Positions 20,658 through 33,511 are shown, counted from the first letter of the stretch. The stretch is DNA of 64,000 bases from Candidatus Kosakonia sp. 282A-S69 (GCF_029433855.1 NZ_JAROAU010000003.1:2143570-2207569); one strand, 5' to 3'. Notes: generated by a model not told the origin, from the letters alone. Numbers and translations: made by a program.

Positions 20658-21356
20658 TTACATCGGCGATAAGTTAAGGAAGAAACGCTGCAGCCAGCCC
20701 ATATTCTGCGCTTCGTTGATGTAGCCGTTGCCGACGTACTCGATGCGCGCGTCCGCCACCTGGGTGGAGGGAACGCTGTTGCTGCCGCTGATGGTGCGTG
20801 GGTTCACGACACCAGAGAAGCGGATGAACTCAGTGCCCTGGTTGATGGCGATCTGTTTTTCACCCACAACATGTAAATTGCCATTGATCAGCACCTGATC
20901 GACGGTCACAGTCAGTGTGCCGCTAAAGGTGTTACTGGCGTTGGCGCCGCCTTTGCCCCCGAAGGAGTTGCTGCCGGATGCACCCAGATCGGCACGAGCG
21001 TTGCCAAACAGACCTTCGAGATAACGCGGTGTGGTGTCTACGCCAAAACTGGCTTTACCATCACGACTGGCGTTGGCCGACGAGCTCTTACTGGCGCTCA
21101 CGTTCTCCTGCAGTACGATAGTCAGCGTATCGCCAATGTTGCGCGGACGACGATCTTCAAACAGCGGCTGATAGCCGTAGTTAATTGGCTGCGCGGTCTG
21201 GTAGATCGAACCATTGACGACCGGAACGGGGCCGGGCATCGGTTGAGCTGTCGTTGCCCCCTGCACCAGCGGTGTAGAAGGAACCCAGGCACACCCGGTC
21301 AGGGTTAATGCCACTAAAGCCATTATCGGGTAGCTGCGGACGGCGTATTTTTGCAT
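20658..21356 (-). CDS. flgH: flagellar L-ring lipoprotein FlgH
   Basis: FlgH forms the outer-membrane L-ring. Its signal ends in a lipobox (LTGC, about 18-21), and the C-terminus [12 protein letters not shown] is conserved. The start at 21356 (MQKYAVRS, 232 residues) matches E. coli and Salmonella; a second ATG three codons upstream (21365) is also possible. Confidence 0.97.
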   Translation of the reverse strand: MQKYAVRSYPIMALVALTLTGCAWVPSTPLVQGATTAQPMPGPVPVVNGSIYQTAQPINYGYQPLFEDRRPRNIGDTLTIVLQENVSASKSSSANASRDGKASFGVDTTPRYLEGLFGNARADLGASGSNSFGGKGGANASNTFSGTLTVTVDQVLINGNLHVVGEKQIAINQGTEFIRFSGVVNPRTISGSNSVPSTQVADARIEYVGNGYINEAQNMGWLQRFFLNLSPM

Positions 21357-21413
21357 TGCATTCATCTTCGAGATCAGGGTTCCGGTGCGGCGGTTACCGC
21401 ACCGGATAACGCC

Positions 21414-22208
<795 letters not shown>

Positions 22209-22211
22209 TTA

Positions 22212-22967
22212 TTAGCTCATTGACAGCAATTGGTTGGCACGCTGCTCGTTTTCATCGACGCTGCTGATGATCTTCATCTGCATTTCGAAACGGCGCGCGC
22301 TGGCGATCATGTCGGTCATCGATTCGACCGGTTTCACGTTACTGCCTTCCAGTACGCCAGACTGCACGCGAATGGAGGGGTCAGGCTGCAACGTTGCGCC
22401 ACGGGTCGCCTGTGCGCTCTGGCTCAGACGGAAAAGACCGTCATCACCGCGCACGACTTCGCGCGCTTCGGCTTTAACCAGCTTCAGCTTGCCGACAGGC
22501 GCGATGGTATTCGCCGCGTCGCCGGGGTTGAGCGCCGAAATCGTCCCGTCAGCGGCGATAGTGACCTGCGCCCCTTCCGGTACGGCGATCGGACCGCCTT
22601 CGCCAATCACTGGATGGCCCTGAATCGTCAACTGACCGGTCGGGCTCACCTGGATATTGCCGTTACGGGTGTACCCTTCCGAGCCGTCCGCCGTTTGCAC
22701 TGCCAGCCAACCATCCTGCTGCAACGCCACGTCAAGCGGGCGTGAGGTGTAGTCCAGTTGACCCGGCGTCATATCGGCGCCGGGCGTGGAAGCCACCACC
22801 AGCGTACGGGTAGGCAGGGAAAGCCCTTCTACCGGCACCGCGCGCAGCGCGTTGAACTGGGCACGAAAGCCTGGTGTGGAAGCGTTCGCGAGGTTGCTGG
22901 CGGTGACAGCCTGCTGATTCAGCGTCTGGCTGGCTGCGCCCATCGCGGTATATATTGCGTGATCCAT
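22212..22967 (-). CDS. flgF: flagellar proximal rod protein FlgF
   Basis: FlgF is a proximal rod subunit. The 251-residue protein starts MDHAIYTAMGAASQTLNQQ, shows ASNLANASTPGFR, and ends with the rod C-terminal motif around MTDMIASARRFEMQM. Between flgE and flgG in the usual order. Confidence 0.97.
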   Translation of the reverse strand: MDHAIYTAMGAASQTLNQQAVTASNLANASTPGFRAQFNALRAVPVEGLSLPTRTLVVASTPGADMTPGQLDYTSRPLDVALQQDGWLAVQTADGSEGYTRNGNIQVSPTGQLTIQGHPVIGEGGPIAVPEGAQVTIAADGTISALNPGDAANTIAPVGKLKLVKAEAREVVRGDDGLFRLSQSAQATRGATLQPDPSIRVQSGVLEGSNVKPVESMTDMIASARRFEMQMKIISSVDENEQRANQLLSMS

Positions 22968-22987
22968 TAAGCCGTCCCGTCAGTCGA

Positions 22988-24265
22988 TTAACGCAGGTTA
23001 ACCAGCGTGTTAAGGATCTGATCCTGGGTTTTGATGGTCTGCGCGTTCGACTGATAGTTACGCTGCGCGACGATCATGTTGACCAGTTCTTTACTCAGAT
23101 CCACGTTTGACGCTTCCAGCGCGCCGTTAGTCAGCTTGCCAAAGTTACCGGTGCCGGCGGTGCCGAGCAGCGCAACACCGGAGGAGTTGGTAGCGGACCA
23201 GACGTTGTCACCCTGAGACTGCAGGCCTTCGTTGTTGGCGAAGTTCGCCAGCACGATCTGACCCAGCAGCTGAGTCTGTTCGTTGGAGTAGCTACCGACA
23301 ACGGTGCCGTCATCGTTGATGGCATAGCTCACCAGAGAACCCGGCGCGTAGCCGTTCTGGTTGATAGCGACCACACCGCTGGTGCCGGTGTTCTGCTGCA
23401 TTGAGTTCAGGAAGCTCAGGCTAAAGGTGCTGGCGGCGGAGCCGTTCAGACTGGCCAGGCCGATGTTGATCTGCGGCTGAGCGTTAGCAGTCGCCGACAG
23501 GTTCCAGGTGCGCGGATTGGTCGCTGGCTGCACTTCGGTGTAGTTGTTAACCGCCGAGAGCGTACCATTGCTGGTAAAGGTCATCTGCGCGGCTTTCTGG
23601 TAAGTTGAACCCGCTACGCTGGAGTCCTGGGTGTAGACATCCCATTTGTTGGCGCTGTTTTTAACGTAGTAAACGTCAATGGCGTGGGAGTTACCCAGGC
23701 TGTCATAGGTGGTGACGGTGCCTTTTTTGTTGTAGGAGTCTGAGTTCGTCGGATCGAACGGGCTAACGGTCGGGGTGGCGTCCGTTGAGTTCAGGTTCAT
23801 CTGCATCGCCGCCGTGGTGGTGGCTTTCGCCGCCATCAGGGTGTTCGGGATGGTGATTGCCGTCGGGTTCGCGCCGCTCTGCACCGCAGGCGGTGTGCCG
23901 GCTACCGGGAAACCGGTCACCTGCATACCCTGCATGTTGACCAGGTTGCGGTTTTCGTCGAGTTTGAACTGACCGTTACGGCTGTAGTAAACAGAACCGT
24001 TGCTGTCGGTCACACGGAAGAAACCGTTGCCGCTCAGCGCGACGTCGAGGCCACGACCGGTGTTGGTGGTGGTGCCGTCAGCGAAGTCCTGGGTAATGCC
24101 TGCCACTTTAACGCCCAGACCCACTTTAGAACCGGCAAACATATCGGCGAAGGACGCAGATCCGGATTTAAAGCCATAGGTGGCGGAGTTGGCAATGTTG
24201 TTACCAATGACATCGAGGTTGGTGGCCGCAGCATTCAGGCCGCTGACCGCTTGTGAAAAGGCCAT
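22988..24265 (-). CDS. flgE: flagellar hook protein FlgE
   Basis: FlgE is the hook subunit. The conserved ends are present (MAFSQAVSGLNAAATNLDVI; KELVNMIVAQRNYQSNAQTI), and GNNIANSATYGFK is the rod/hook motif. At 425 residues it is over 20 longer than E. coli FlgE (402), with the extra length in the surface-exposed middle domain. Confidence 0.97.
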   Translation of the reverse strand: MAFSQAVSGLNAAATNLDVIGNNIANSATYGFKSGSASFADMFAGSKVGLGVKVAGITQDFADGTTTNTGRGLDVALSGNGFFRVTDSNGSVYYSRNGQFKLDENRNLVNMQGMQVTGFPVAGTPPAVQSGANPTAITIPNTLMAAKATTTAAMQMNLNSTDATPTVSPFDPTNSDSYNKKGTVTTYDSLGNSHAIDVYYVKNSANKWDVYTQDSSVAGSTYQKAAQMTFTSNGTLSAVNNYTEVQPATNPRTWNLSATANAQPQINIGLASLNGSAASTFSLSFLNSMQQNTGTSGVVAINQNGYAPGSLVSYAINDDGTVVGSYSNEQTQLLGQIVLANFANNEGLQSQGDNVWSATNSSGVALLGTAGTGNFGKLTNGALEASNVDLSKELVNMIVAQRNYQSNAQTIKTQDQILNTLVNLR

Positions 24266-24292
24266 GACTTACTCCTGATAAGTATGAAGGCT

Positions 24293-24979
24293 TTAAATAA
24301 TCTGTCGTACTTCGTCGAGTGTGGTACTTCCATAAGTACCTAAATCCAGTGTGCTTCCCTTGTCGCCGCGGGTCACACCCTGTACCAGCGCAAACTGCAG
24401 CGGTTGTGCAACCAGCTGAGTTGCGCCTGAGCTGGCCGCGATAGAGACCGTATATGAACCATCCGGTGCTACGCTGCCATCTGTCATTTTGCCGTCCCAA
24501 CTGAAGGTGTGGACGCCAGCTTTCAGACCGCCGAGATCAATCGTCCGCACCGGCGCACCGCTCTTATCGCTCACGATGGCGGTCACTTTGTCGGCAGTCT
24601 GCGTCAGTTCTACGCCAAACGGCGTGGAGGTGCCTTTGCCCACCAGCACGGTCTGTCCCGGGATCATGACGCCGTGACCAATCAGCGTGCTCGCCTGCAG
24701 CGACTGATTGTTATCCAGCTGTCCGGAGATGGAGCCGAGGGTGGTATTCAGTTTCTCAATCCCGCTTACGGTGCTGATCTGCGCCAGTTGCGTGGTCAGC
24801 TCGTTGTTCTGCAACGGGTTGGTGGGATCCTGGTTCTTTAACTGCGCCACCAGCAGCGTCAAAAAGCTGCCCTGAAGGTCAGATGCGCTGTTGGTGCCGG
24901 TGGTCGACGTACCGGACGTTTTACTGGTCGTCGAGACGCCGTTGTTAATCGGGTCGTTAATATTCACGCTGATAGACAT
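24293..24979 (-). CDS. flgD: flagellar hook-cap protein FlgD
   Basis: FlgD caps the growing hook and sets its assembly. The 228-residue protein has the family pattern of an unstructured Ser/Thr-rich N-terminus, the conserved FLTLLVAQLKNQDPTNPLQN near 41-60, and C-terminal Ig-like and Tudor-like domains. It lies 11 bp past flgC. Confidence 0.97.
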   Translation of the reverse strand: MSISVNINDPINNGVSTTSKTSGTSTTGTNSASDLQGSFLTLLVAQLKNQDPTNPLQNNELTTQLAQISTVSGIEKLNTTLGSISGQLDNNQSLQASTLIGHGVMIPGQTVLVGKGTSTPFGVELTQTADKVTAIVSDKSGAPVRTIDLGGLKAGVHTFSWDGKMTDGSVAPDGSYTVSIAASSGATQLVAQPLQFALVQGVTRGDKGSTLDLGTYGSTTLDEVRQII

Positions 24980-24990
24980 ACGGGGCCCCT

Positions 24991-25395
24991 TTACTGACCG
25001 AGAGTGAGCGTTTTGAGCATCATGCTCTTCACGGTATTCAGCACTTCAACGTTCGCCTGGTAGCTGCGCGACGCGGACATGCTGTTGACCATTTCGCCCA
25101 CGACATCAACGTTAGGCATTTTTACGTAGCCGCTTGCATCTGCCAGCGGGTTACCGGGTTCATACACCAGTTTGTCCGGCGCCTGGCTTTCAATCACATC
25201 CGCCACTTTTACGCCGCCCGTTGCCTGGCCCGGTGCTGCGTCGACCTGAAAGACAACCTGTTTAGCGCGATACGGCTGACCATCGGGTCCGGTTACGCTG
25301 TCGGCGTTCGCCAGGTTACTGGCGGCGACGTTCATACGTTTGGACTGGGCGGTCAGCGCGGAGCCTGCGACATCAAAGATATTCAGTAATGCCAT
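24991..25395 (-). CDS. flgC: flagellar proximal rod protein FlgC
   Basis: FlgC is a proximal rod subunit of 134 residues. [19 protein letters not shown] near 26-44 and the C-terminal [19 protein letters not shown] mark the family. Four bp separate it from flgB, suggesting translational coupling. Confidence 0.98.
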   Translation of the reverse strand: MALLNIFDVAGSALTAQSKRMNVAASNLANADSVTGPDGQPYRAKQVVFQVDAAPGQATGGVKVADVIESQAPDKLVYEPGNPLADASGYVKMPNVDVVGEMVNSMSASRSYQANVEVLNTVKSMMLKTLTLGQ

Positions 25396-25399
25396 TTAA

Positions 25400-25816
25400 T
25401 TAGTTCCCCTGTTGCAGAACACTCATCATGCTTTTGATCTGCCCACCCAGCACGGTCAAGCCGGTCTGGTATTTGACGCTGTTGTCAGCGAACTGGGTAC
25501 GTTCACGATCCATATCGACGGTGTTGCCATCCAACGATGGTTGATCGGGAATACGGTAAAGCAGATCGGTAGACGGACCGGTCATCGCCTGCGCCGGAAT
25601 GTGGCGCGAAGAGGTGAGCGCCAGCGATACACCGCTGCCTTCAGCCCGACCGCGCTCCATCACTTTTTTTAATTCACTGGAAAAATCGATATCGCGCGCC
25701 TGAAACCCTGGGGTGTCGGCGTTAGCAATATTTGCTGCCAGAATCTCCTGGCGCTGGGCGCTCAGGTTCAGCGCTTCCTGTTGAAAGCGCAGTGCGGCAT
25801 CAAGTTTATCGAGCAT
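25400..25816 (-). CDS. flgB: flagellar proximal rod protein FlgB
   Basis: FlgB is the first gene of the flgBCDEFGHIJ operon and a proximal rod subunit. The 138-residue protein carries [20 protein letters not shown], the rod signature. It diverges from flgA across a 157-bp control region containing an FlhDC-like site. Confidence 0.97.
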   Translation of the reverse strand: MLDKLDAALRFQQEALNLSAQRQEILAANIANADTPGFQARDIDFSSELKKVMERGRAEGSGVSLALTSSRHIPAQAMTGPSTDLLYRIPDQPSLDGNTVDMDRERTQFADNSVKYQTGLTVLGGQIKSMMSVLQQGN

Positions 25817-25900
25817 GGCTCCCTCACTGATGACAATTATTTAGCCAACAGCTTAAATCCCCCCTTGCAAACTTATCGTTGGAATAAGGGCAAAATGCGT

Positions 25901-25916
25901 CGCTATTTTTTGCGTT
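25901..25916. promoter_or_regulatory. probable FlhDC box between flgA and flgB
   Basis: On the minus strand this reads AACGCAAAAAATAGCG, fitting the FlhD4C2 half-site AAYGS-N2/3-AAATARCG. A weaker inverted partner, about 11 bp away, may lie near 25873-25889. The site is between the divergent class-2 genes flgA and flgB, as in E. coli. Confidence 0.7.
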
Positions 25917-25973
25917 GATAGATTTGCAAAGCGGTTAATATCTCCCCATCTGATTCAACAGGCCCATTTTGCG

Positions 25974-26633
25974 ATGAACACGTTGAAAGGCGGTGTAGCC
26001 GCAATCTTATTGTTATTAAGCCCCTTTTCTCAGGCAGCAGATCTGCAGGCGCAGCTGACGTCGCTTTTCGCCCAGCGTCTTGCTGGCTTTAGCGATGAGG
26101 TGGTGGTCAATATTCGCACCCCGCAGGGTCAGTTACCGACGTGTGACCAGCCCACCCTCAGCGTGGTGGGCGGCGCAAAGCTGTGGGGCAATATGAATGT
26201 GATGGCGAACTGCGCGGGGACGAAACGCTTTGTGCAGGTCGAAGTCCAGGCGACCGGCAACTATGTTGTGGCGGTGCAGCCTGTTGCGCGCGGCGCGACA
26301 TTGCAGCCCGGCAGCGTGGCGTTACAACGTGGCCGGCTTGACCAACTGCCGCCGAGAACCATGCTCGACATCAACATGGCTCAGGACGCGGTGAGTCTGC
26401 GCGATCTGGCGCCGGGACAGGCGATTCAACTTTCGATGGTACGTCAGGCCTGGCGAATTAAAGCCGGTCAGCGCGTACAGGTCGTGGCGTCAGGAGAGGG
26501 TTTTAGTGTCAACAGCGAAGGTCAGGCGATGAACAATGCGGCAGTGGCGCAGAGTGCGCGTGTGCGCATGGCTTCAGGGCAGATAGTCAGCGGTACGGTT
26601 AATTCTGATGGGAATATTCTTATTAACCTATAA
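25974..26633 (+). CDS. flgA: flagellar P-ring assembly chaperone FlgA
   Basis: FlgA is a periplasmic chaperone for assembly of FlgI into the P-ring. The 219 residues begin with a signal peptide (LLLLSPFSQA, about 1-22) and contain a C-terminal SAF-like domain. Divergent from flgB and followed by the FliA promoter of flgMN. Confidence 0.96.
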   Translation: MNTLKGGVAAILLLLSPFSQAADLQAQLTSLFAQRLAGFSDEVVVNIRTPQGQLPTCDQPTLSVVGGAKLWGNMNVMANCAGTKRFVQVEVQATGNYVVAVQPVARGATLQPGSVALQRGRLDQLPPRTMLDINMAQDAVSLRDLAPGQAIQLSMVRQAWRIKAGQRVQVVASGEGFSVNSEGQAMNNAAVAQSARVRMASGQIVSGTVNSDGNILINL

Positions 26634-26639
26634 ATTGCT

Positions 26640-26666
26640 TAAAGAACTAATGCTATCTGCCGATAA
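26640..26666 (+). promoter_or_regulatory. FliA (sigma-28) promoter of flgMN
   Basis: TAAAGAAC (26640-26647), an 11-bp spacer and a perfect GCCGATAA (26659-26666) match the sigma-28 consensus. It gives flgM its own late promoter, so the anti-sigma factor is made when FliA is active. Confidence 0.87.
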
Positions 26667-26724
26667 GTTAGTAAGACTGAAGAAATCTGGCCCGAAACGC
26701 CGCGAACCTCAATGAGGAAACACT

Positions 26725-27018
26725 ATGAGCATCGATCGTACCTCTTCTGTGAAGCCGGTTAACACCGTTCAACAGCGTGAGACTAACGAAACCCAGACGC
26801 AGAAAGCGCGCCAGGAAACTGCCGCGACGGCAAACAGCACCAACGTCACGCTCAGCGGTTCGCAAACCAAGCTGATGCAGGCGGGCGCTAACGATATCAA
26901 TATGGAACGCGTTGAAAAACTGAAAACCGCGATTCGTAATGGTGAACTGAAAATGGACACCGGCAAAATTGCCGATGCCCTGATTAACGAAGCGAAGAGT
27001 TACTTACAGAGTAAATAA
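26725..27018 (+). CDS. flgM: anti-sigma-28 factor FlgM
   Basis: FlgM holds FliA inactive until the hook is complete, then is exported through it. The 97-residue, mostly disordered protein starts [20 protein letters not shown]; the C-terminal half ([19 protein letters not shown]) is the FliA-binding region. AATGAGGAAAC gives a clear ribosome site. Confidence 0.97.
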   Translation: MSIDRTSSVKPVNTVQQRETNETQTQKARQETAATANSTNVTLSGSQTKLMQAGANDINMERVEKLKTAIRNGELKMDTGKIADALINEAKSYLQSK

Positions 27019-27022
27019 CCCT

Positions 27023-27445
27023 ATGAATCGACTGTCAGATATTCTTGATCAAATGACAGTTATCCTGAGCGCTCTGAAAGACGTGATGGATACTGAGCAA
27101 AAACAGCTTTCCGTTGGCCATATCAATGGCAGCGCGCTACAGCGCATTACGGAGGAGAAAAGCTCCTTGCTCGCGACGCTGGACTACCTTGAGCAGCAGC
27201 GTCGTGCCGAACAGAAAACGCAACAAAACGCCCACGGCGATGTTGCTAATCGCTGGCAGATCATCACGCAGAAAACGCAGCATTTACGCGACCTCAACCA
27301 GCACAACGGCTGGTTACTGGAGGGGCAAATTGCGCGCAACCAGCAGGCGCTGGAAGTCCTGAAACCGCATCAGGAACCCAGCCTCTACGGTGCGAATGGC
27401 TATGCCTCATCCGCGCATCGCGGCGGTAAGAAGATCGCGATTTAG
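27023..27445 (+). CDS. flgN: flagellar export chaperone FlgN
   Basis: FlgN is the cytoplasmic chaperone for FlgK and FlgL. The 140-residue helical protein starts MNRLSDILDQMTVILSALKD and ends in a basic, flexible tail. It lies 4 bp past flgM and shares its promoters. Confidence 0.96.
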   Translation: MNRLSDILDQMTVILSALKDVMDTEQKQLSVGHINGSALQRITEEKSSLLATLDYLEQQRRAEQKTQQNAHGDVANRWQIITQKTQHLRDLNQHNGWLLEGQIARNQQALEVLKPHQEPSLYGANGYASSAHRGGKKIAI

Positions 27446-27479
27446 TTCGACGACCGTGTGAGCACGCCGTCGTAAACAG

Positions 27480-27502
27480 GCCAGGGTCTCCCCTGGCTTT
27501 TT
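27480..27502 (+). terminator. flgMN terminator
   Basis: GCCAGGG and CCCTGGC arms around TCTC, followed by five T. It ends flgAMN transcription before the convergent murJ. Confidence 0.85.
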
Positions 27503-27513
27503 GCGTTGCTTTT

Positions 27514-29106
<1,593 letters not shown>

Positions 29107-29155
29107 TTAGTCTACAGGGAAAAAAGCGAATTACTATCGCCCGCGTAGCGCCGCC

Positions 29156-30079
29156 TTATTCACTCATTGCCTCGCGCCAGAGCTTCTCCACCACGCGCTG
29201 CGCGAGGATTGCCTGCTCACCTGCCGTTTCCGGAACCGTCTGATTTTGCACACAGGTGATAAAGTGGCGCGCGCAGCCGGCAAAGCCGCGCTGCTCCAGC
29301 ACGCTCTGCCAGCCGGGGATCGGCCGTGCTATCACGCCCTGCCCGCGCTCTTCGCGCCACTCGCGCATATCGGTAATGTCCACCAGACCACCGTCGGTCA
29401 CCGCCTGCACCCACTCACGCTGGCTGCCCGCCCGCCGGTGCATACTGGTGGTTACCTGCAAATTGTCGGCACTGAAGTGGTGCTCGGCATAGAGCATTGC
29501 GCCGTCGTCGGTGGTTTGCAGCGTGCCGCTCTGGATCTGCGCACGGCCGCCCGCCAGCCATAGCGCGGTGTCGACCACATGGAGATAGTCATCAAGCAGC
29601 GTAAAGCGCAGGTCGTGCGGCCCGACACTGTCGGCACGGTGTTTATCCATGCGCAGCGAAGCCGCCTGCGCCATCTGCTGTTTCAACTCGCGGTAAAGGG
29701 GCGAGAAGCGGCGGTTAAAACCGACCATCAGCGTCAGCTTTTTGCGCGCCGCAAGATCGACTAAGCGCTCGGCATCTTTCAGGTTTTCCGCCAGCGGCTT
29801 ATCGACGCAGACATGCACGCCAAGGTTGAGCAGTTCGCTCACCACCGCATAGTGCGAGGCAGTTGAGGTGTGAACAAACACCGCATCGCACTGCGCCGCC
29901 AGCGACGCCAGCGAATCCGCACAGGGGATGCGCCAGGTTTCACACACGCGAAGGGCTTTCTCCCGCGTCGGTGACCAGGCCGCCGCCAGCATCCACTCCG
30001 TTGCCGCCCCCAGCACCGGTAACCACGCTTTCTGCGCGATCCCGCCCAGCCCTACTACACCAATCCGTAATGTCGTCAC
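29156..30079 (-). CDS. mviM: Gfo/Idh/MocA-family oxidoreductase MviM
   Basis: A 307-residue NAD(P)-dependent oxidoreductase-like protein of unknown substrate. GVVGLGGIAQKAW near residue 7 is the Rossmann motif, and VCVDKPLAEN near 90 is the Gfo/Idh/MocA signature. The start is GTG (MTTLRIG), two bases past the yceH stop, so the two genes are probably coupled. A link to virulence was proposed from Salmonella; its true role is unsettled. Confidence 0.94.
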   Translation of the reverse strand: MTTLRIGVVGLGGIAQKAWLPVLGAATEWMLAAAWSPTREKALRVCETWRIPCADSLASLAAQCDAVFVHTSTASHYAVVSELLNLGVHVCVDKPLAENLKDAERLVDLAARKKLTLMVGFNRRFSPLYRELKQQMAQAASLRMDKHRADSVGPHDLRFTLLDDYLHVVDTALWLAGGRAQIQSGTLQTTDDGAMLYAEHHFSADNLQVTTSMHRRAGSQREWVQAVTDGGLVDITDMREWREERGQGVIARPIPGWQSVLEQRGFAGCARHFITCVQNQTVPETAGEQAILAQRVVEKLWREAMSE

Positions 30080-30081
30080 GT

Positions 30082-30729
30082 TTACTCCCCTAAATGTGCC
30101 AGCAGCGAATCGAGACGCTGCTTCAGTTCCGCCACCTCATTCTCCAGCGCCTCCACGCGCGCCTCAAGGCTCTGCTCCGTCGGCGCGACGGCTTCAACCA
30201 CATTGATCATCGTCTGCATATCGCCACTGAAGAGGTGCATATACCGGCTTTCACGCTTGCCCGGCTCGCGCGGCAGGCGCACAACATACGGACCATCGTC
30301 GCGGCTGGCCAACTGCTCAAGGGCGTTTTCCACCTCGGCCATATCGGCAAAACGATGCATCCGCTCCGCGCGCCCACGCAATTCGCCCGGCGTTTGCGGC
30401 CCGCGCAGCAACAGCGTGGCGATAAGCGCCACCTCTGCCGGGCTTAACTTCAGATCGCCAAATTCAGAGTTGCAGAAGCGCTGCTCATATTTGGTCACCC
30501 GGTTACCGAAACCGCTGACGGTGCGCAGGTAGTGGCGCTTCACCAGTTCATCAAGCACCTGCTGGACCTCCAGCTCGCTCAAATTCATCACCGGCTCGCG
30601 ATTGGTTTTCTGATTACAGGCTGTCACCACGCCGTTGATGGACAGCGGATACTGCTCCGGCGTGGTGACCTGCTTCTCCAGCAAACAGCCTATCACCCGC
30701 GCCTCAGTGGCGGTGAGTTGATACTTCAT
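30082..30729 (-). CDS. yceH: YceH family protein (DUF480)
   Basis: A 215-residue DUF480 protein of unknown function, with two winged-helix-like repeats ([35 protein letters not shown]) and a C-terminal coiled coil ([19 protein letters not shown]). The domain layout suggests nucleic-acid or protein binding. Between rimJ and mviM as in E. coli. Confidence 0.93.
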   Translation of the reverse strand: MKYQLTATEARVIGCLLEKQVTTPEQYPLSINGVVTACNQKTNREPVMNLSELEVQQVLDELVKRHYLRTVSGFGNRVTKYEQRFCNSEFGDLKLSPAEVALIATLLLRGPQTPGELRGRAERMHRFADMAEVENALEQLASRDDGPYVVRLPREPGKRESRYMHLFSGDMQTMINVVEAVAPTEQSLEARVEALENEVAELKQRLDSLLAHLGE

Positions 30730-30738
30730 CTCTGCTCC

Positions 30739-31323
30739 TTAGCGTCCCGGAGTCCACTCCTGGGCGGTTAATGCGGTAAGGACGTGGTCGCGCCACTGCC
30801 CGTCAATCAATAAATAGGATTTGGCATAGCCCTCTTTTTCAAACCCGAGCCGCGCCAGTAAGTCACCGCTGCGTTTATTGTGCGGCATATAGTTGGCCAT
30901 TATGCGGTGCATATGTTGCGTGCGCTGCATATAGCGAATGGCGGAGGTGAGGGCTTCAAACATCAAGCCCTGCCCCTGCCACTTCTGGCCGATGGAGTAA
31001 CCAAGATAACAGGCGTGAAACGAGCCGCGCACCACGTTGGAAAAGTTGGCAACGCCTACAATCTCTTTCTCTTCGGGATCGAGCAGGGCGAAGTAAAAGG
31101 CGGAGCCTTGTTTATGGAACTCATTGATCATTCCCAGACGCGCCTGCCAGCCGGAAGGGTAACAGTGGCTTTCGTCGCGAACGGGCTCCCAGGGTTTTAA
31201 AAACTGGCGATTTTCCGCGTAATAATCCGCAAGCCGCCACGCATCGCGCTCGTGAACCAGGCGCACCACTAATCTGTCTGTTACCAAGCGTACTTTCGGC
31301 ACATTACTGCGATAGCCAAACAT
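30739..31323 (-). CDS. rimJ: ribosomal protein S5 alanine N-acetyltransferase RimJ
   Basis: RimJ acetylates the N-terminal alanine of ribosomal protein S5 and aids 30S assembly. The 194-residue GNAT protein has the acetyl-CoA loop [13 protein letters not shown] near 118. The start at 31323 ([13 protein letters not shown]) matches E. coli; an upstream ATG at 31332 gives three extra residues. Confidence 0.97.
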   Translation of the reverse strand: MFGYRSNVPKVRLVTDRLVVRLVHERDAWRLADYYAENRQFLKPWEPVRDESHCYPSGWQARLGMINEFHKQGSAFYFALLDPEEKEIVGVANFSNVVRGSFHACYLGYSIGQKWQGQGLMFEALTSAIRYMQRTQHMHRIMANYMPHNKRSGDLLARLGFEKEGYAKSYLLIDGQWRDHVLTALTAQEWTPGR

Positions 31324-31558
31324 GTTTACCACTCCTTCGTTTCGCGGCTTTTTTTACCCCTTCTCTTTACTATACCTTTGCTCTGCGACTCTGTGAAAAC
31401 AGCAACATGGCATTTTCTGCGCCGCGCCCCCTTTTCGATGAAAAGTCTCAATCAAACGCCCGCCTTGATAAAAAAATATTGTCGCTGTGAATGTGTGAAA
31501 ACGGTTGCCGAAGCCGCAGAATAGAAGCGTCACCTTTTTCTAATTTCCCGGAGGGGAA

Positions 31559-32767
31559 ATGGCGCGCATCTCGCAGGCAAGGAGCCTGGGTAAATATTTC
31601 CTGCTGGTCGATAATTTTTTGGTGGTGCTCGGTTTTTTTGTTGTCTTCCCCCTGATTTCCATTCGTTTCGTTGATCAACTTGGCTGGGCCGCGCTGATGG
31701 TCGGGATCGCGCTCGGCCTGCGTCAGTTTATTCAGCAGGGGCTAGGCATGTTTGGCGGCGCGATCGCCGACCGATTTGGCGCAAAACCGCTGATTGTCAC
31801 CGGCATGCTGATGCGCGCCGCAGGGTTTGCGGCGATGGGGATGGCGCACGAGCCGTGGGTGCTGTGGCTCTCCTGTATCCTTTCAGGGCTTGGCGGCACG
31901 CTGTTTGACCCGCCGCGTTCGGCGCTGGTGGTCAAGCTGGTGCGCCCACGCCAGCGCGGTCGCTTCTTCTCGCTGCTGATGATGCAGGATAGCGCCGGGG
32001 CCGTTATCGGCGCGCTGCTCGGCAGCTGGCTGCTGCAATATGATTTCCGTCTGGTGTGCGCCGCCGGGGCGCTGATGTTTATCCTCTGCGCCGGCTTTAA
32101 CGCCTGGCTGCTGCCTGCGTGGAAGCTCTCAACGGTGAAGACGCCGGTGCGTGAAGGCTTAGCGCGCGTGCTGCGTGACAAAAAGTTCGTCACCTATGTG
32201 TTAACCCTCAGCGGCTACTACATGCTGGCGGTGCAGGTGATGTTGATGCTGCCGATTATGGTCAACGACGTTGCCGGCTCGCCGACACCGGTAAAATGGA
32301 TGTACGCCATTGAGGCCTGCCTGTCGCTGACCCTGCTCTACCCGATTGCCCGCTGGAGCGAAAAGCGCTTTCGCCTTGAACAGCGCCTGATGTTTGGCCT
32401 GCTGGTGATGTCCTTCAGCCTCTTTCCGATGGGCATGGTTGGCTCACTGCAACAGCTTTTTACACTTATCTGCACCTTCTATATCGGCTCAATTATCGCC
32501 GAACCGGCACGGGAAACCCTGAGCGCGCAGCTGGCTGATGCACGGGCGCGCGGCAGCTATATGGGCTTTAGCCGTTTAGGTCTGGCTTTTGGCGGCGCGC
32601 TTGGCTATGCCGGCGGCGGCTGGCTGTTTGACGCCGGGAAAGCCTTTCGCCAGCCGGAGCTGCCGTGGATGATGCTCGGGGTGATTGGGCTTATTACCTC
32701 CCTTGCCTTGCTGTGGCAGTTTGCCCCCCGCCGCGTTCAGCCGCCGATGCTCGAACCCGGCGCCTGA
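31559..32767 (+). CDS. mdtH: MFS multidrug exporter MdtH
   Basis: MdtH is a 12-segment MFS pump; the E. coli protein confers norfloxacin and enoxacin resistance when overproduced. The 402-residue protein matches E. coli MdtH end to end, with the loop motif [13 protein letters not shown] near 62. CCCGGAGGGG is a strong ribosome site. The 235-bp gap to rimJ holds the divergent promoters; no specific operator was recognised. Confidence 0.96.
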   Translation: MARISQARSLGKYFLLVDNFLVVLGFFVVFPLISIRFVDQLGWAALMVGIALGLRQFIQQGLGMFGGAIADRFGAKPLIVTGMLMRAAGFAAMGMAHEPWVLWLSCILSGLGGTLFDPPRSALVVKLVRPRQRGRFFSLLMMQDSAGAVIGALLGSWLLQYDFRLVCAAGALMFILCAGFNAWLLPAWKLSTVKTPVREGLARVLRDKKFVTYVLTLSGYYMLAVQVMLMLPIMVNDVAGSPTPVKWMYAIEACLSLTLLYPIARWSEKRFRLEQRLMFGLLVMSFSLFPMGMVGSLQQLFTLICTFYIGSIIAEPARETLSAQLADARARGSYMGFSRLGLAFGGALGYAGGGWLFDAGKAFRQPELPWMMLGVIGLITSLALLWQFAPRRVQPPMLEPGA

Positions 32768-32831
32768 TTTGCGCCGCCTCTGCCTCTCTTCCATACTGGT
32801 AGTGATGGATAAACCCGTATGGAGGAGAAAC

Positions 32832-33479
32832 GTGAAACTCTACATTTACGATCACTGCCCTTTCTGTGTAAAAGCCCGCATGATTTTCGGCCTTAAGAAT
32901 CTCCCTGTTGAACTCCATGTCCTGCAAAGCGATGACGAAGCGACGCCGACCAGAATGATTGGTCAGAAGATGGCGCCGATCCTGCAAAAAGATGACAGCC
33001 GCTACCTGCCCGAAAGCCTCGATATTGTTCACTACGTCGATAAGCTCGACGGTCAACCCCTGCTGACCGGCTCACGCAATCCGAAGATCGAGGAGTGGCT
33101 GCGTAAGGTAAATGGCTACGTTAATAAGCTGCTAATCCCGCGCTTCGCACAGGCCCCGTTTGACGAGTTTTCCACTCCACAGGCACGCAACTGGTTCACC
33201 ACCAAAAAAGAGGCGGCGATTGGCGACTTTGCCGATCATCTCGCCCACTCTGCCGGGCTGGTGAAGAATATCAGCGACGATCTGCGCGCGCTGGAGAAGC
33301 TCATCGTGCAGCCGAACGCCGTCAACGGCGAGCTGTCGGAAGATGATATTCATCTCTTCCCGCTGCTGCGTAACCTGACGATTGTCAGCGGCATCACGTG
33401 GCCAACCCGCGTCGCAGACTACCGCGACAACATGGCGAAACAGACCCAGGTTAACCTTCTCTCCTCCATGGCTATCTAA
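32832..33479 (+). CDS. grxB: glutaredoxin 2
   Basis: GrxB is an atypical glutaredoxin with a GST-like fold that reduces disulfides using glutathione. The active site CPFC is at residues 9-12. The 215-residue length requires the GTG start at 32832 (MKLYIYDHCPFC), preceded by GGAGGAGAAAC. The frame runs further upstream, but that part overlaps mdtH. Confidence 0.97.
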   Translation: MKLYIYDHCPFCVKARMIFGLKNLPVELHVLQSDDEATPTRMIGQKMAPILQKDDSRYLPESLDIVHYVDKLDGQPLLTGSRNPKIEEWLRKVNGYVNKLLIPRFAQAPFDEFSTPQARNWFTTKKEAAIGDFADHLAHSAGLVKNISDDLRALEKLIVQPNAVNGELSEDDIHLFPLLRNLTIVSGITWPTRVADYRDNMAKQTQVNLLSSMAI

Positions 33480-33488
33480 GCCGTTCAT

Positions 33489-33511
33489 GGCGGAAGCGTC
33501 CGGCTTCCGCC
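33489..33511 (+). terminator. hairpin after grxB
   Basis: GGCGGAAGC and GCTTCCGCC arms with a 5-nt loop, 10 bp past the grxB stop. There is no clear U-run, so termination is only possible. Confidence 0.4.
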